Assembly: GCA_027922465.2 (NCBI GenBank)
Contig: BQMF02000665.1
Span: 62,001-126,000, forward strand
Reading direction: 5' to 3'
Length of the DNA: 64,000 nt
DNA from: Turritopsis dohrnii
Taxonomy: Eukaryota; Cnidaria; Hydrozoa; Anthoathecata; Oceaniidae
The notes beneath the pieces are model-generated. The model was given only the letters and a program-made list of their open reading frames with translations, did not search any database and was not told the origin of the DNA. Positions 12,459 through 23,397 of the stretch are shown one piece after another; within the stretch, counting starts at the first letter, position 1, and each line of letters opens with the position of its first letter. The position numbers and the translations under genes were made by a program.

Positions 12459-12633
12459 TGCTTCGAACTCACGTCACACACAAAAAAAGAAATAATTTCG
12501 CTCACAACTCAATCTACCATTTGCGTGACTTACAAACAAACGAACAAACAAACAGACAGACAGACGAAGAATCGGCTATTAATATATAGATTACTTGACT
12601 TTTTTGTTAGATATTACTGAACAGTTTTAACCG
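12459..12633. other. X repeat 3' end and unique spacer
   Basis: The first ~130 bases complete the X unit (ending ATATATAGA near 12590). The rest is a short unique spacer leading into block D'. There is no equivalent in the first half of the mosaic. Confidence 0.6.
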
Positions 12634-13825
12634 CTGAAGTTGACTTAATTGGAATAGAAATTGATTCTCAAATAATATGCATAGTTGGTTTGTGTTGAAT
12701 CCCATTATTTTTTACCACAAACTTTTCAACAAAAAAACAATAAAATGAAAGTCATTTTAATGCACATTTGACCCTATCAATCGATTTTTCTTTGATTTTT
12801 AGTTCAGGCAGAACATAAAAAATATGAATAATAATAAAAACGAGACAAGATAACAAATGAAAACATGTATATCCAAGAGAATATGGACCCTTGGAAGCAG
12901 CCGAGCTATCATGTCCATTTAGGTCGTTTAACCTCACAACCAATATTAATAAACACACACCACAAAAAACTCCGGAAAAATCAGCATATAACCTAGGGTC
13001 ACTCAAAATACACAGTCGAAACTATGAGAATTACTTTGCCATCTTGGTAGCATATATATAAAACGTATGGCTGGACGCACTCATGAATTCATTATCAAAA
13101 TTTGGCAAATAAAGTGGCTTACACGCTGAATCTTTCTTCTGGCAAGTTCGCGGTGCAATTTTTACGCCGCACTTTCCATGAAAAAAATTATTTAACTACT
13201 CAATCATGAGCGTTTTATAACTGAACCACGGACCAATATAGCCTAAGTTCTGGCAGCCTGCAAGGTATCAGCCTAAGTAAGACCTGCAACATAACAAACG
13301 GGACTGACTGACTGACAGACAGACACGGGGAAATGAAAGATCAGCTACCTGCGGCGCTGACCAATTAAATTATTAAAAGAAAAGCAAAAAAAAAACATTT
13401 TGTTTTATGATACTCTTTTTTTACCTATCGGTTTTTAAACATTTTGATTGCTCGAAAAAATGTTCACCCGTCTCAGACAGTCAGGCAAGGATACGTTAGG
13501 ATACATTGGTAAACCGCACATGCTGCCAAGTTCTGCCACTGCTGCTTTATGTCCAAAACGTTTAATCAGTTAGTTTCTTTGTATTTAGTTGATGTATTGT
13601 TTTCAAAGGCAAGTCAACGTGGAATATAAAACTAACAATAATGATAAAAACAAAACGTTATTCCTATTAGTTCATCAGCCAAAAAAAACCGTTCGATTGG
13701 GACTGCAATGTATTTGCTCTGAACTCACGTCGCACACAAAAAAAGAAATAATTTCGCTCACAACTCAATTTACCATTTTGCGTGACTTACAAACAAGCAA
13801 ACAAACAGAGAATCGCCTATTAATA
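12634..13825 (+). repeat. Block D' (1192 bp), with a 5'-truncated X repeat
   Basis: Reverse-complement partner of 8150-9341. From about 13363 to 13830 it is the 3' half of an X unit in plus orientation, ending CGCCTATTAATATTTAG. The copy is intact at its 3' end, so this is probably the original orientation, with 8150-9341 the derived inverted copy. Confidence 0.9.
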
Positions 13826-14402
13826 TTTAGATAATTTTTTCATTTGTGTTCAGAGGAATCTGTTAAGTATATTTTGGTGTATCATTCTTCTAATTTGGTT
13901 ATCGAAACAAGATTTTATGTTTTTGTTACAAACCATATGGGAATTTATGTTTTTGTTACAAACCATATGGGAATAAAACTTACTAAAATAAACAAGATTT
14001 AGCTGGGCGGAGACGGAGTGATGTTTTTTAGTTTTGATGTGATCAGACAATAAATGCAGTGAAAATTACATAAAAACTAGGATCTTGTCAAAACGTCTCA
14101 TCACGCACTGCCAGACAAATACAAAGCTCCGTATCATTAGTCCCCAACAAAATAATGACATTCTTGCTCCATGGTTTCATTTACATACCAAGCGAAAGTA
14201 GATTACATTTCCGAAAACAAACACAACGAATTTGAAAATTCATTCCATTTCGATAGTCTAAGTTTTTCTTTGATTAAGTAAATAATTACTAATCATTTTG
14301 AAGTGATGTTTGTGTTACTATGCATGTTCTGCCACTCTAATTTCAAAAGCACACTTTAGTGAAACTTGATATTGGAAAGCATTTCGAATTTAAAATAACG
14401 AC
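13826..14402. other. Spacer upstream of the integrin exons
   Basis: Contains a perfect tandem duplication of about 29 bp (TATGTTTTTGTTACAAACCA followed by TATGGGAAT, roughly 13915-13972). No coding region is recognised. The integrin promoter and 5' UTR should lie here, but no core promoter motif is convincing. Confidence 0.4.
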
Positions 14403-16021
14403 ATGACTGACACTGTATGGACGCGTTTGAAAAACTTTATCGCACCATTTTTTTTAGTAAATGCAATTTTAGGATTTAATGTCGATATTAAAGCACCGAT
14501 AATCTGTGATTCTGGTGAAACGGATTCTTTTTTTGGGTACTCCTTAGCATTCCACGGTGAGACATTCTCGTAAGTTTTTTAGCATTATTATTTTTATGGA
14601 TTTCAAATTTTTATGATCAGAGTAATGTAAATGTTCATTTTTTAGCTTGATCGTTGGAGCCCCTTTAAGCAAAAAGGGACCTGTAAAGTCTGGTGGAACA
14701 GTTTTTTCATGTGCTTATGACAGACTTCCTCTAACATGTCATGTATTAGCTGGCATTGATGCAATACCATGTAAGTAGTAAACTTCTATTATGATAAAAA
14801 TCACGATTGATAGGGTTTTATCACTCAAAAGTTAAACATTCCCTTTTAGAGAAAAATTTAAAATGAAAAATTAATTTGCTTCATTTATTAATCAATGTCT
14901 ATCAGACTTGTCTCATTTTATGATAATTAACGAGCTGAAAAATGAAATCCTATGATCAATGAGCTGATGGTATATGATAAGTCGTTATCACTCACTAAAA
15001 GATCAATAAACAAGAAATGTGGAAAATCAGTGTGATTAATTTCTAAAAAGGATTTTGTTAAAACGCATCACATGTAGATGAAAATTTGTTTTATCAAGAT
15101 TTTTTGTTTGTATGTTTTGTGTAACATATGCATCTTTATACAGATATCAATATACTTCCAGTTATCCAACATCAGTTGCCACTTAATCCAAATTCTTTAG
15201 AGGATCAAGTAAATAATGAGGGATATGTTCATTTTTAAAAGAAAAAAGCTGATACAGTGTGTTGGAAAGGGAAATTTTAAAGCTGCTTTTTTAAATGAAT
15301 ATACCAAATTTTCCAAATAATTTTTAGATCGATGGAAACCCATTTTCAAGTTCTTTCGGCTGGTATCTTTATGTGAAAAAATGAAAAAGTGTTTTTTTTT
15401 AATCACTCGTCCCACTCAAAGCCGAAGTCACTACAAGGAGTGGGTCTACATAGTCCGGATGTTCATCATAGCGTTAATCTCCCCGACTAGCTTTCATTTT
15501 TCTCGAAATACATCAGAAAATCGAGCTAGTTGCAGTACCTCCAGGAATTTTTCAACACACGACCTTAGCGGGGTTTGAACCCTCAATAGTCACGGTGGGT
15601 TCCTAAGCTCAATGCTTTAACCACTACTGCATTTTTGAAACAATAAGGAAAATGCTTTAGAAAAATGTAATTAACTTTTTGATGGTCGATTAACACGTAG
15701 TTTAATTACATTGTGCTTATTGTTTCAAAGCACTGAATCCATTCAATTTATTTTATCAATTTTATCTTTGCGCTGAGACCTCTAAATTGATATCTAAAAA
15801 TGTTAAACGTTTTTCGTGAAAAAACAACTTAATTTGTTTATTGTTTATTTGTTTATTAACATTATGAAACACACTGTATATTATAATTGAGGAAATGAAA
15901 CTGTTGTAAATAATGAACTTTATTTTCAAAGATTATAGATATTTTACTTATAGCTAATGTTGAAATAAGAGATGATCAATGGATGGGTGCAACAGTATAT
16001 TCTGACAATGCAAAAATTATG
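14403..16021 (+). CDS. Integrin alpha-like subunit, N-terminal exons
   Basis: The predicted start at 14403 opens a hydrophobic leader ('FIAPFFLVNAILG') followed by 'FNVDIKAPIICDSGETDSFF', then 'GYSLAF', the classic start of the integrin alpha beta-propeller. I read exons 14403-14569 (GTAAGT donor), 14646-14770 ('LIVGAPLSKKGPVKSGGTVF', then 'SCAY'), 15144-15208 and about 15932-16021 ('VEIRDDQWMGATVYS', matching the family's 'V..K..QWLG..V' block). The first three junctions keep phase (2, 1, 0). The start of the fourth exon is less certain: acceptors at 15931 and 15953 are both possible, but only 15931 keeps the frame. A cell-surface adhesion receptor is expected from the family. FG-GAP repeats, transmembrane segment and tail were not found, so the gene is partial here or its later exons lie in unrecognised DNA. 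Confidence 0.72.
15395..15632 (-). repeat. tRNA-derived SINE in an integrin intron
   Basis: Read on the minus strand the head holds GTGGTTAAAGCATTGAG (A-box like, near 15608-15625) and GGTTCAAACCCCGC (B-box like, near 15567-15580), spaced as in a tRNA gene. A ~150-bp unrelated body and a terminal A-run follow (AAAAAAAAAC complement near 15391-15400). This is the standard plan of a tRNA-derived SINE transcribed by RNA polymerase III. A cloverleaf cannot be completed, so it is not a functional tRNA. It lies antisense to the integrin gene between its third and fourth exons. Confidence 0.72.
15636..15730. repeat. Foldback (~30-bp arms) beside the SINE
   Basis: TTTGAAACAATAAG with AAAATGTAATTAAC on the left pairs with GTTTAATTACATTGTGCTTA and TTGTTTCAAA on the right, leaving a small loop. 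The structure starts at the head of the SINE and may be a small MITE or part of its target. Confidence 0.5.
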
Positions 16022-17689
16022 GTAATATTATTATAAATTGTTGAAAGTATTATTTATTTTAAAAGAAGCTTCACCTAAATGGTGACAAATCTTTGTTTTC
16101 AAACAGATAATTGCAAAGTAACCAAATAGAATTTATCCGCTTTTTTCTTCAATTTTCACATAAATGATCAGAACAAGTTGACCAATTGAGAAACGAAGAA
16201 AATAATAGGATCATAGATGTACGTAGTGGACACACTTTCCACCAAACAGACCAGTATATTTATTTATTTATTTATTCATTTGTAGATTCATGAATAAGGG
16301 GTTTGTTCCCGATATTGAAAATTAGGGAACATTGAATATTTCATGTCACTTACGACTAATGAACCGAAAAACAATCAAAATGATATCATGGCATTCCTTG
16401 CAGATAGTCCATCTATGGGATATTGCAAATTCCCCAATATTTTACTAATTGACATCGTTATTGGACCAAGTTATAGAGATTTGAATTTCGGGGACATTGC
16501 TCTTCTGCTATTCACCATTAAAAGTCTCAAATTAAATTTAAAATCCCAATTTAAAGCTAACACTAACCCAATTTTCAAAATTTACAGATTGCAAAAACAA
16601 AAAAATAATTATTTTGTGCGATTTTAGAGAAATTAAAATTTTCACAATTTCCATTCCGGGACCTATTTACGTCGAATTTTGAAAACTTTGCAATTTCGGG
16701 AACATACCGTTTTATCACTTAAATGCCTGTTTCCCAATTAAAAAGTAACACTAACCAAATGTACGGGTGGTAAATTAAGCCTAATACCCCGATGATAAAC
16801 AAACACAAAAAAGTATTCGCTTTGTCATTATTTTGTATGATTTTAAAAAAATTATAATTTTGAAAATTTCAATTTCGGGAACTATTTACGTCGAATTTTC
16901 CAAAACTAAGCCATTGTTCCTCCTCTTTCGAGAGATCTAGATTGGAAGTAGAGTGCTCACACGACCCTACAGCAATACTTACGTTTCCAGGGAGTTGGTA
17001 GCGGAACATTTGAGACGTCTGCTCCAATAGCGAGGTTTCTGCAAGGAAAAGCGTTTGTTTTCCTCAATGCTAGTTATAGGACCTGTTAGTTACAAGGCAT
17101 CTTTTCCCATTCAGGCGTATTTCCCTATTTCCTCACAACTTCGAGCTTTCCAAGAAGGGTTTCTGTCTGGTACTGCTTGTTGATAATATGCATTCTCAAC
17201 TCATTCTCAACTCCACCCAATGTTACCAGTAATTGAAAAGATGGGAAATGAAGAAATGGGAAATGAAGAAATTTTTAACCAGGTTGTTATTTGATCATAA
17301 AAAGATCCCAGTTGGGAAGTCCTATTTGCAGACGACACAAAATGATCTCACGACTAAACGACCACTTTACCATTAAAAGGAGACGTCTAAAAATCACCAT
17401 GTACGCACTGGGAATGTTTATTTTTACATGCTCTAGCCAGGATAAATTTATTTTTGAGTTAAACAGTTGGATATTCACAGAAAAGACAGCATGGGAGTGC
17501 TAATTCAGTTCGAAGGTGTACAAAACTCGTCAAGATTCACAAAGAATATAGCAAATTTAATTTTTCATTCAGAACGCATTGCAAAGAGAACTATTTCCTG
17601 CAAGAGAAATAAAAAAAGAGGTAACAACTGCTTCGCTGAGAGAAGAAGACTGTGAAGAAATAAATGGTGACCAAACTAAAGTCATTAAC
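16022..17689. other. Spacer with a diverged ~220-bp tandem repeat
   Basis: About 16606-16685 and 16828-16909 are diverged copies sharing ATTATTTTGT, 'GGGACCTATTTACGTCGAAT' and similar; the offset is about 222 bases. Open frames here (for example 16343-16627) follow this low-complexity sequence and show no domain. No further integrin exon was recognised. Confidence 0.4.
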
Positions 17690-17945
17690 GAACATTTGTG
17701 ACGATTCTAGGGAAAATCACTACAAGCGATAATAGCGCTTTATACAAAGTGCTAATAGCGCTAAAAAAAACAATGGGTTTTAGCGCTAATTTGTTCTTAT
17801 TTACAAATGTAGTAACAATATTAGTGATAAATGTAGCGCTTGTAGTTTTATCATTATCACTATTATCGCTTATAAATATCGCTTTTTACGAAAAAGCGCT
17901 AAATTTTAGCGATAAGTATTTGATTTATCACTAAATTATTCGTAT
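17690..17945. repeat. Cluster of AGCGCT palindromes (MITE-like)
   Basis: Five AGCGCT palindromes, mostly in the context TAGCGCTAA, plus several AGCGAT/ATCGCT half-variants, fall within about 220 bases of otherwise AT-rich DNA. Both edges carry related ATCACTA motifs (AATCACTACAAGCGATAATA on the left, TTATCACTAAATT on the right). A 78-codon frame crosses it, but its peptide simply reflects the repeated motif. Confidence 0.45.
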
Positions 17946-18429
17946 AATAATGTTGGTTCAATTAATTATGTGAAACGGACAGAATATCGAATGAGATGAA
18001 AGTGAAATCGTTAATATCATTAATATCCTCTAAGGGCACAGATTACCGTTATTATCGTCACAAAGTTTTGTTCAAGTCTTTTGTTTATACAATTTCACAT
18101 ACCATGTGTTGTTTTATGAAGTTCTCAAATAAGTGATTTAATTATTGTTTCGCCAAATAGCAATAAATACAAAACAAACTCGCTTGTTTCGACATGATAA
18201 ACTCTGATTCATTGTGTTATGACTGAACAGACGAGCGGACATATTTCTCGAGAAATAAAAAGTTTTCGAAACGCTTTTTATTTTATTTGTTATTCCGGCA
18301 CCTTCAGCACAAATCTGAAAGCCAATTAAAATACTGTGTTATTCGATTTGGTAATGTATTATTTTGAAACATTTACAGGTAGTACCTGCTTGTGTATTAA
18401 ATTGAACTTAATTGACTGGTTCCTATATT

Positions 18430-21400
18430 CAGTTGGAGATTAAAGATACAGAAGTTAGTTCGAAAGCAACCACAAGTAGAAACCATCTGCGATAATTCTT
18501 TTTTTCTAGATTGTTCGATTGCCATTCTATAAGCTCTTGGGAGAAAACTTTTACAATATTAAAGACACATTACATTAAAAGTTTTTTCGATTGATATTAT
18601 TCTTTCAAAAGACATTTCACTTGCACTGGGTGGAGATGTACCCTTAATTAAATTGATCACAACGTTTTTAGTGATCATTATTGGATTTCTGCGAAAGCAA
18701 GAAATACTTTAAAACCGGCTTTGTTTTTCTTTTTTTTCTTTTCTGCTGTCCAAACCTAGGGGTTTTTTGAAATTTCGTGTGTGCGCTTACATGAAACTTT
18801 ATGCTTACCACGCATGTGAGGGTAGAAACCATTTTAAATTTTCTAAAGTTTCTTGAAAATGATAGATATGGGTATCTGAAGATAAAAAAAGAATTTTCAT
18901 AGAAGAAACTTATAATTATCTTGAACTGTGATCATTCTTTTCTAATTAAAAAGAAGTTTTCAACGTTTTGTAAACAGAAGAGTCAAAAAGAAAAAGGTAG
19001 CTATTTGTTTGTTTTTATAGAGAAATGTTTTGATATTCTTTAAGCCTGTCTAAATTCAAAACATCTTCGTTTGTTTTGTATATGAGCTGTTACGCTTTTA
19101 AGCTCTGGATACTTTGGCTCAGCTTAGTTTCCTCTTCAGCTCTTCAGCTCCAACATAGAAAATGCACCACTTGTTTGATCAGTTTTAAAGTTATACTGTC
19201 AATGTCCCTTATTACGAGTGACTAATCACAATAGCAAATTAACACATCTGTAAAACAACTGTTTGTAAATTCAAAAGATACATCATGTATATAACAATAC
19301 AAAACTTTCCTTTCAGTTATATATATAATTATGTTATGTGTGTGCTTTAGAACATATATAAGTATATATATAACTGTTAATGATCAAAATTATTGTTTAC
19401 TTTTTGTGTTTGAAATATTGATAATTCCATTTGTAATTAAGAAGATTGACGGTACATATCAAATACTTAAAGAACATGATTTACATACGTAATCACTGAA
19501 TATCCAAAAAAATCAATATAAACTTAATATTATTTCGTACCCCCAAAATAAAGAATGTTTTATGTCATTCAGATGTAGTTAAGTTTATCAGTGGTGTATA
19601 TACGTATACAATAAAGTTTCGCATAGTGTCAACTATATTTTCGCAATGCCCTTGGGTGCATATGAAATCAGAGATGAATTGTTATGTCGTAAAAATCATT
19701 CAACCTTTTTTTGAATTTCTTCAAGAATTTTTATAAACAGGTCATGAATGATAACTCAGATCAAGAATGTTTGTAAGTGCTTTCCGTATTACTAATCAAA
19801 ACAAACTACAACAGTTATAATGTTGGTTTTGGTCTATGTGGATGTATTTTGCATGGCCAAAATCTGCATGCATTTTTGTGCTTGTAATTTAGGAAGTCTG
19901 CTAGGAAGATTGACACCAAGTATCAAATTCAGAAATTCAGAACTTTTACAGTTTATGAGTTATGTGCATATACATTGTGATATCTGAAAGGATCAATATA
20001 TCCTTGATATCATTTCTTATCAACAAAATAAAGAATATTTAATGTCATTCAGATGTAATACAGTTTATTAGCAGTATACTATAGGTCTCACATAGTGTCA
20101 CTTATCTTTTGACAATGTCCTAGGGATTATATACATTAGAAATGTGATTTTTTATTTTGGAAATCACATAACTTTTGTCAAATATGTCATATGCTTTTTC
20201 TTTTTGGATTTCTGCGTAAGCAAGAAAGCCTTTACGATCGTCTTTGTTTTTTTTTTTTTTTCATCTTACTGTCCAAACCTAGTCATATTTGTTTCTCCAA
20301 TTTGATTGGTTCATAAAAAAGCCGTCTCAATCGTGATTGGTACATAATGCCCGATTTCTACGAAAGGGTGCTAATATAGCCACCCTAACTTCAAAAGCGA
20401 TAGTTTATTGGCTGATTTTCGCCATGCCATGTGATCGTCCACAAAACGTTTTAAAAATGGCAGCGAAAGAACGTGTGTAGTTTGCTAAAAGTTTCTTTGA
20501 TGGAAATATGGCTTTAAAAGAAGTTACTACAGCTTATAATTTTATATAAAGAATTGCATTACTGTTGGGAACTTATCATGTTCACAAAATTAAATTACAG
20601 TGTGGTTATTCTGTTTTTTGAAAGAAGTTTAAAATATGAAAACAGTGCCAATACATGGTGTGTGGAAGAAAAGGTATTTCTTGTTTTATTTTTGCTCCAA
20701 GCCTTTTTAAATATGAAAGACCTTCGTGTATTTTGTATGTGTATGCATGTTTGAAGTCAATTTTTAGAAGCTTTTGGATTTTTAAAGCTCAGCTTAGCTT
20801 CCTTTCAGCTCCTCCCCAACATCACCAACATATGCACTTTACACAGCTATTTATATATTTAGTAGCAATTTTTGGATGTATTCTGGCTATATCAGCTTAT
20901 CTCTTTTCTCCCTACGTATGTTGTATTTTTTTAACTTTTAGATTAGATATGAGCTTTAATTTCTAAGTAATTATTATTGTGATATTTATATTTTTCATTC
21001 TGAGGAGAGATCAATATAGAAACTTTATATATTAGTTTGTGCTGCCCAAACGATATGTTGGTTACCGCCAGTATACACAATCTTTTTATAGGATTCGTTA
21101 TATTTAATGTGGTTAAATTAAAGTTTCGTATTGTGTCGATGCAATTTTTTGGAGTACGTGGGTGGCAAATATCCAGTAACAATCATTCAGCTTATTCGTA
21201 CAAAAAAACAGATCTTCATAAATGATCTCCGCGATAGCATAAAGAAAAGCCCCTTTTTTATGTTATGGTAGGCTGACTTTCTTGACGAAAACATTGTCAG
21301 TCGCATCAATATTTTTGTTTATTTAATGCTGATGCTTCTCGAGCTGAATGATGTGACTGTCTTAGTTTTGCAGGACTAGTGTGCTAGTGTTGCATTTTTG

Positions 21401-22910
21401 TGGCATTTTCAGCAGCAATGCTTGCAGAAATCCTTCTGCCCGGTAGGGCATCTTGTTTTGTTTTTTTTTCATCTTACTGTCGAAACCTAGCGATTTTTTT
21501 TATTTCGAAGTTCATTGGTTCATACAGCCGCCGTCTCAAAGTTCATTGGTGCATGAAGCGCCACTATTACGAAAGGGTGCTAATTAACTTTAATAGCGCT
21601 AGTTTATTGGCTTGAATTTTCGCCATGTCATCATCCGGGTATTTTCTTCGACTTACATTTGCACGCCCTTCGCATAATGGTACACTACAGCGTGACCGAA
21701 GAAACTTCCAAAAGTTGATTGATCAATGTTGAATAGATTTACAGTTCCAAGACCGAGAGTAGAGGGTAAAAATTTATGATTATCTTACAAAGATTCTACT
21801 GTGTTCATTCTTTTTTAAAAACAAGTTCTCAATGTTTTATAAAAACAGTGTGTCAAAAAGGAAAGGTTTTTTTTTTTTTTGAAAATGTCTGGTATTCTTT
21901 TGAGCTTTTCTAAATACAAAAGCTCGTTTGTTTCATCTGTGATGCCTTTTAAGTTCTGGATACGTACAGCTCAGCTCAGTTTCCTCTTCAGCTCCAACAA
22001 CAAGAATATCTGTCTAACCTCTGCCTGCATCATTTTATGTTTGATATTTCTCTAGCTATGTTAGCATTTACTGGTATAGCTCTTGGCTGTATTATTATTA
22101 ATGCCCTTAATTAGGAATAGGACTTGCTATTTACGATAGCAAATAGGAAACTTATCTCGACTGTCTGTAAATTTTAACTGCTTTCAATTATGTTTGCTAA
22201 TTTGGATCACATATTTACATAATCCGAATCGTTGTTTACTTTTTTTGTTTGGGAAGTCTTTTCGTTATTAGGAAGATTGACCGTATATATTGAAAGACTT
22301 ATGTAATCAATGTGATATCTTACACAGCATCTAATTAAATTTATTGTTCTTTTGTTCATTAAGTTTATTGGCAGTTAACGTAAGTTTCATATTGTATCAG
22401 CTGTGCTTTAAGAATTTCCTGGGGTGTATGCGTAATTAAAAATTTAATGTTTTTTTAAGTTTCTAAGTTTTTAGGTTTAAGTTTCAGTTATGTATGTTGA
22501 TTTTGTATGTATTTCGTATCATTAAAATCTACGCTTTCCGTTTTGTCCTTAGGAATTCTGTTAGGAAGATTGATAATACATATTAAATTCATAACATTTA
22601 CATTGACTTACATGCATACTCCTTGTCTTATCTGAATTGATCACTGAATCCTTAATATCATTTCGTACCAACAAAATAAAGAACATATGTCATTCAGATA
22701 TAATCAAGTTTATTGATGTTTATTGGTATAAAGTTTTGCATAGTGACAATTATGTTTTTCCAGATTTTTGGGGAGTACATGATCAGAAATTTAATAAATA
22801 TATATTGTGGATTAAACTTTTCTTAAATTTCAAGAATGTCATAGTCTTTCTTTTTCATACTTCAGCTGATTTTGCAGAAATCCTTATGCCTGCAAGGGCA
22901 TCTTGTTGAC
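18430..22910. repeat. Diverged copies of an unknown dispersed repeat
   Basis: Recurring modules in the same order: a head near 18690, 20215 and 21425 with a T-run and CTGTCCAAACCTAG; CGAAAGGGTGCTAAT with a GTTTATTGGCTGATTTTCGC module (20360, 21560); AGCTCAGTTTCCTCTTCAGC (19118, 20790, 21980); and a tail with GGAAGATTGA, AACAAAATAAAGAA, TGTCATTCAGATGTA and AAGTTTCGCATAGTGTCA (19440-19650, 19900-20110, 22265-22400, 22560-22750). This indicates at least three to four old copies, partly truncated, all in plus orientation. No conserved protein frame runs through them. The family is not recognised; a SINE or LINE 3' end is possible. Confidence 0.6.
21270..21470 (+). repeat. Repeat shared with 55.6 kb
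   Basis: TTTGTTTATTTAATGCTGAT, then GCTTCTCGAGCTGAATGATG, and later GCAGAAATCCTTCTGCCC with AGGGCATCTTGTTTT recur in the same order at about 55625-55772. The last part also occurs at 22872-22908. It probably belongs to an autonomous element whose coding part has decayed, since the order is retained over ~190 bases in distant copies. Confidence 0.6.
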
Positions 22911-23397
22911 TTCTGTCACTGCATCGATCATGTCTTTAGGTTCAATATTAGGATGAAGTATGAATGTAGGAAGGGAAAAATAAAAACATTTTAACTTCAG
23001 CTTGACGAGTTGCGAAAGTTCTCTTTTGAAATACTCACCTTCGTTTAAATAAAATAACACCTGTTTCCTCTGGCTTTTCGTGAAGTTTATGTGAAAGTTT
23101 GTTTGAAAGTTGTGTTGACACACACAAGTAAAGACAACTTTATTATCCAAACTGCGCACAGAACGAAAGCGATAGCATGAACATCTATATGCAATTGAAT
23201 ATGGGATAGGTTACCTTTATATTTCATTAATTAATCCATGCACCTTTCTTGAATTTTCTGGATGAGCATAAACTTTGTCTAAGTTCAGATTGTCTGGCCT
23301 GTCATTTGATTCTGTGGTCTAGAACATTTACCAAAAAACTTGTCTTTCGCTTTCCATTTACAACCAAAAAATTGAATTAGGCAAGAGTACAAATAAT

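Noticed and set aside
15560..15632. tRNA gene on the minus strand
   Set aside because: A- and B-box-like motifs are present, but no full cloverleaf can be drawn and the sequence continues into a SINE body with an A-tail.
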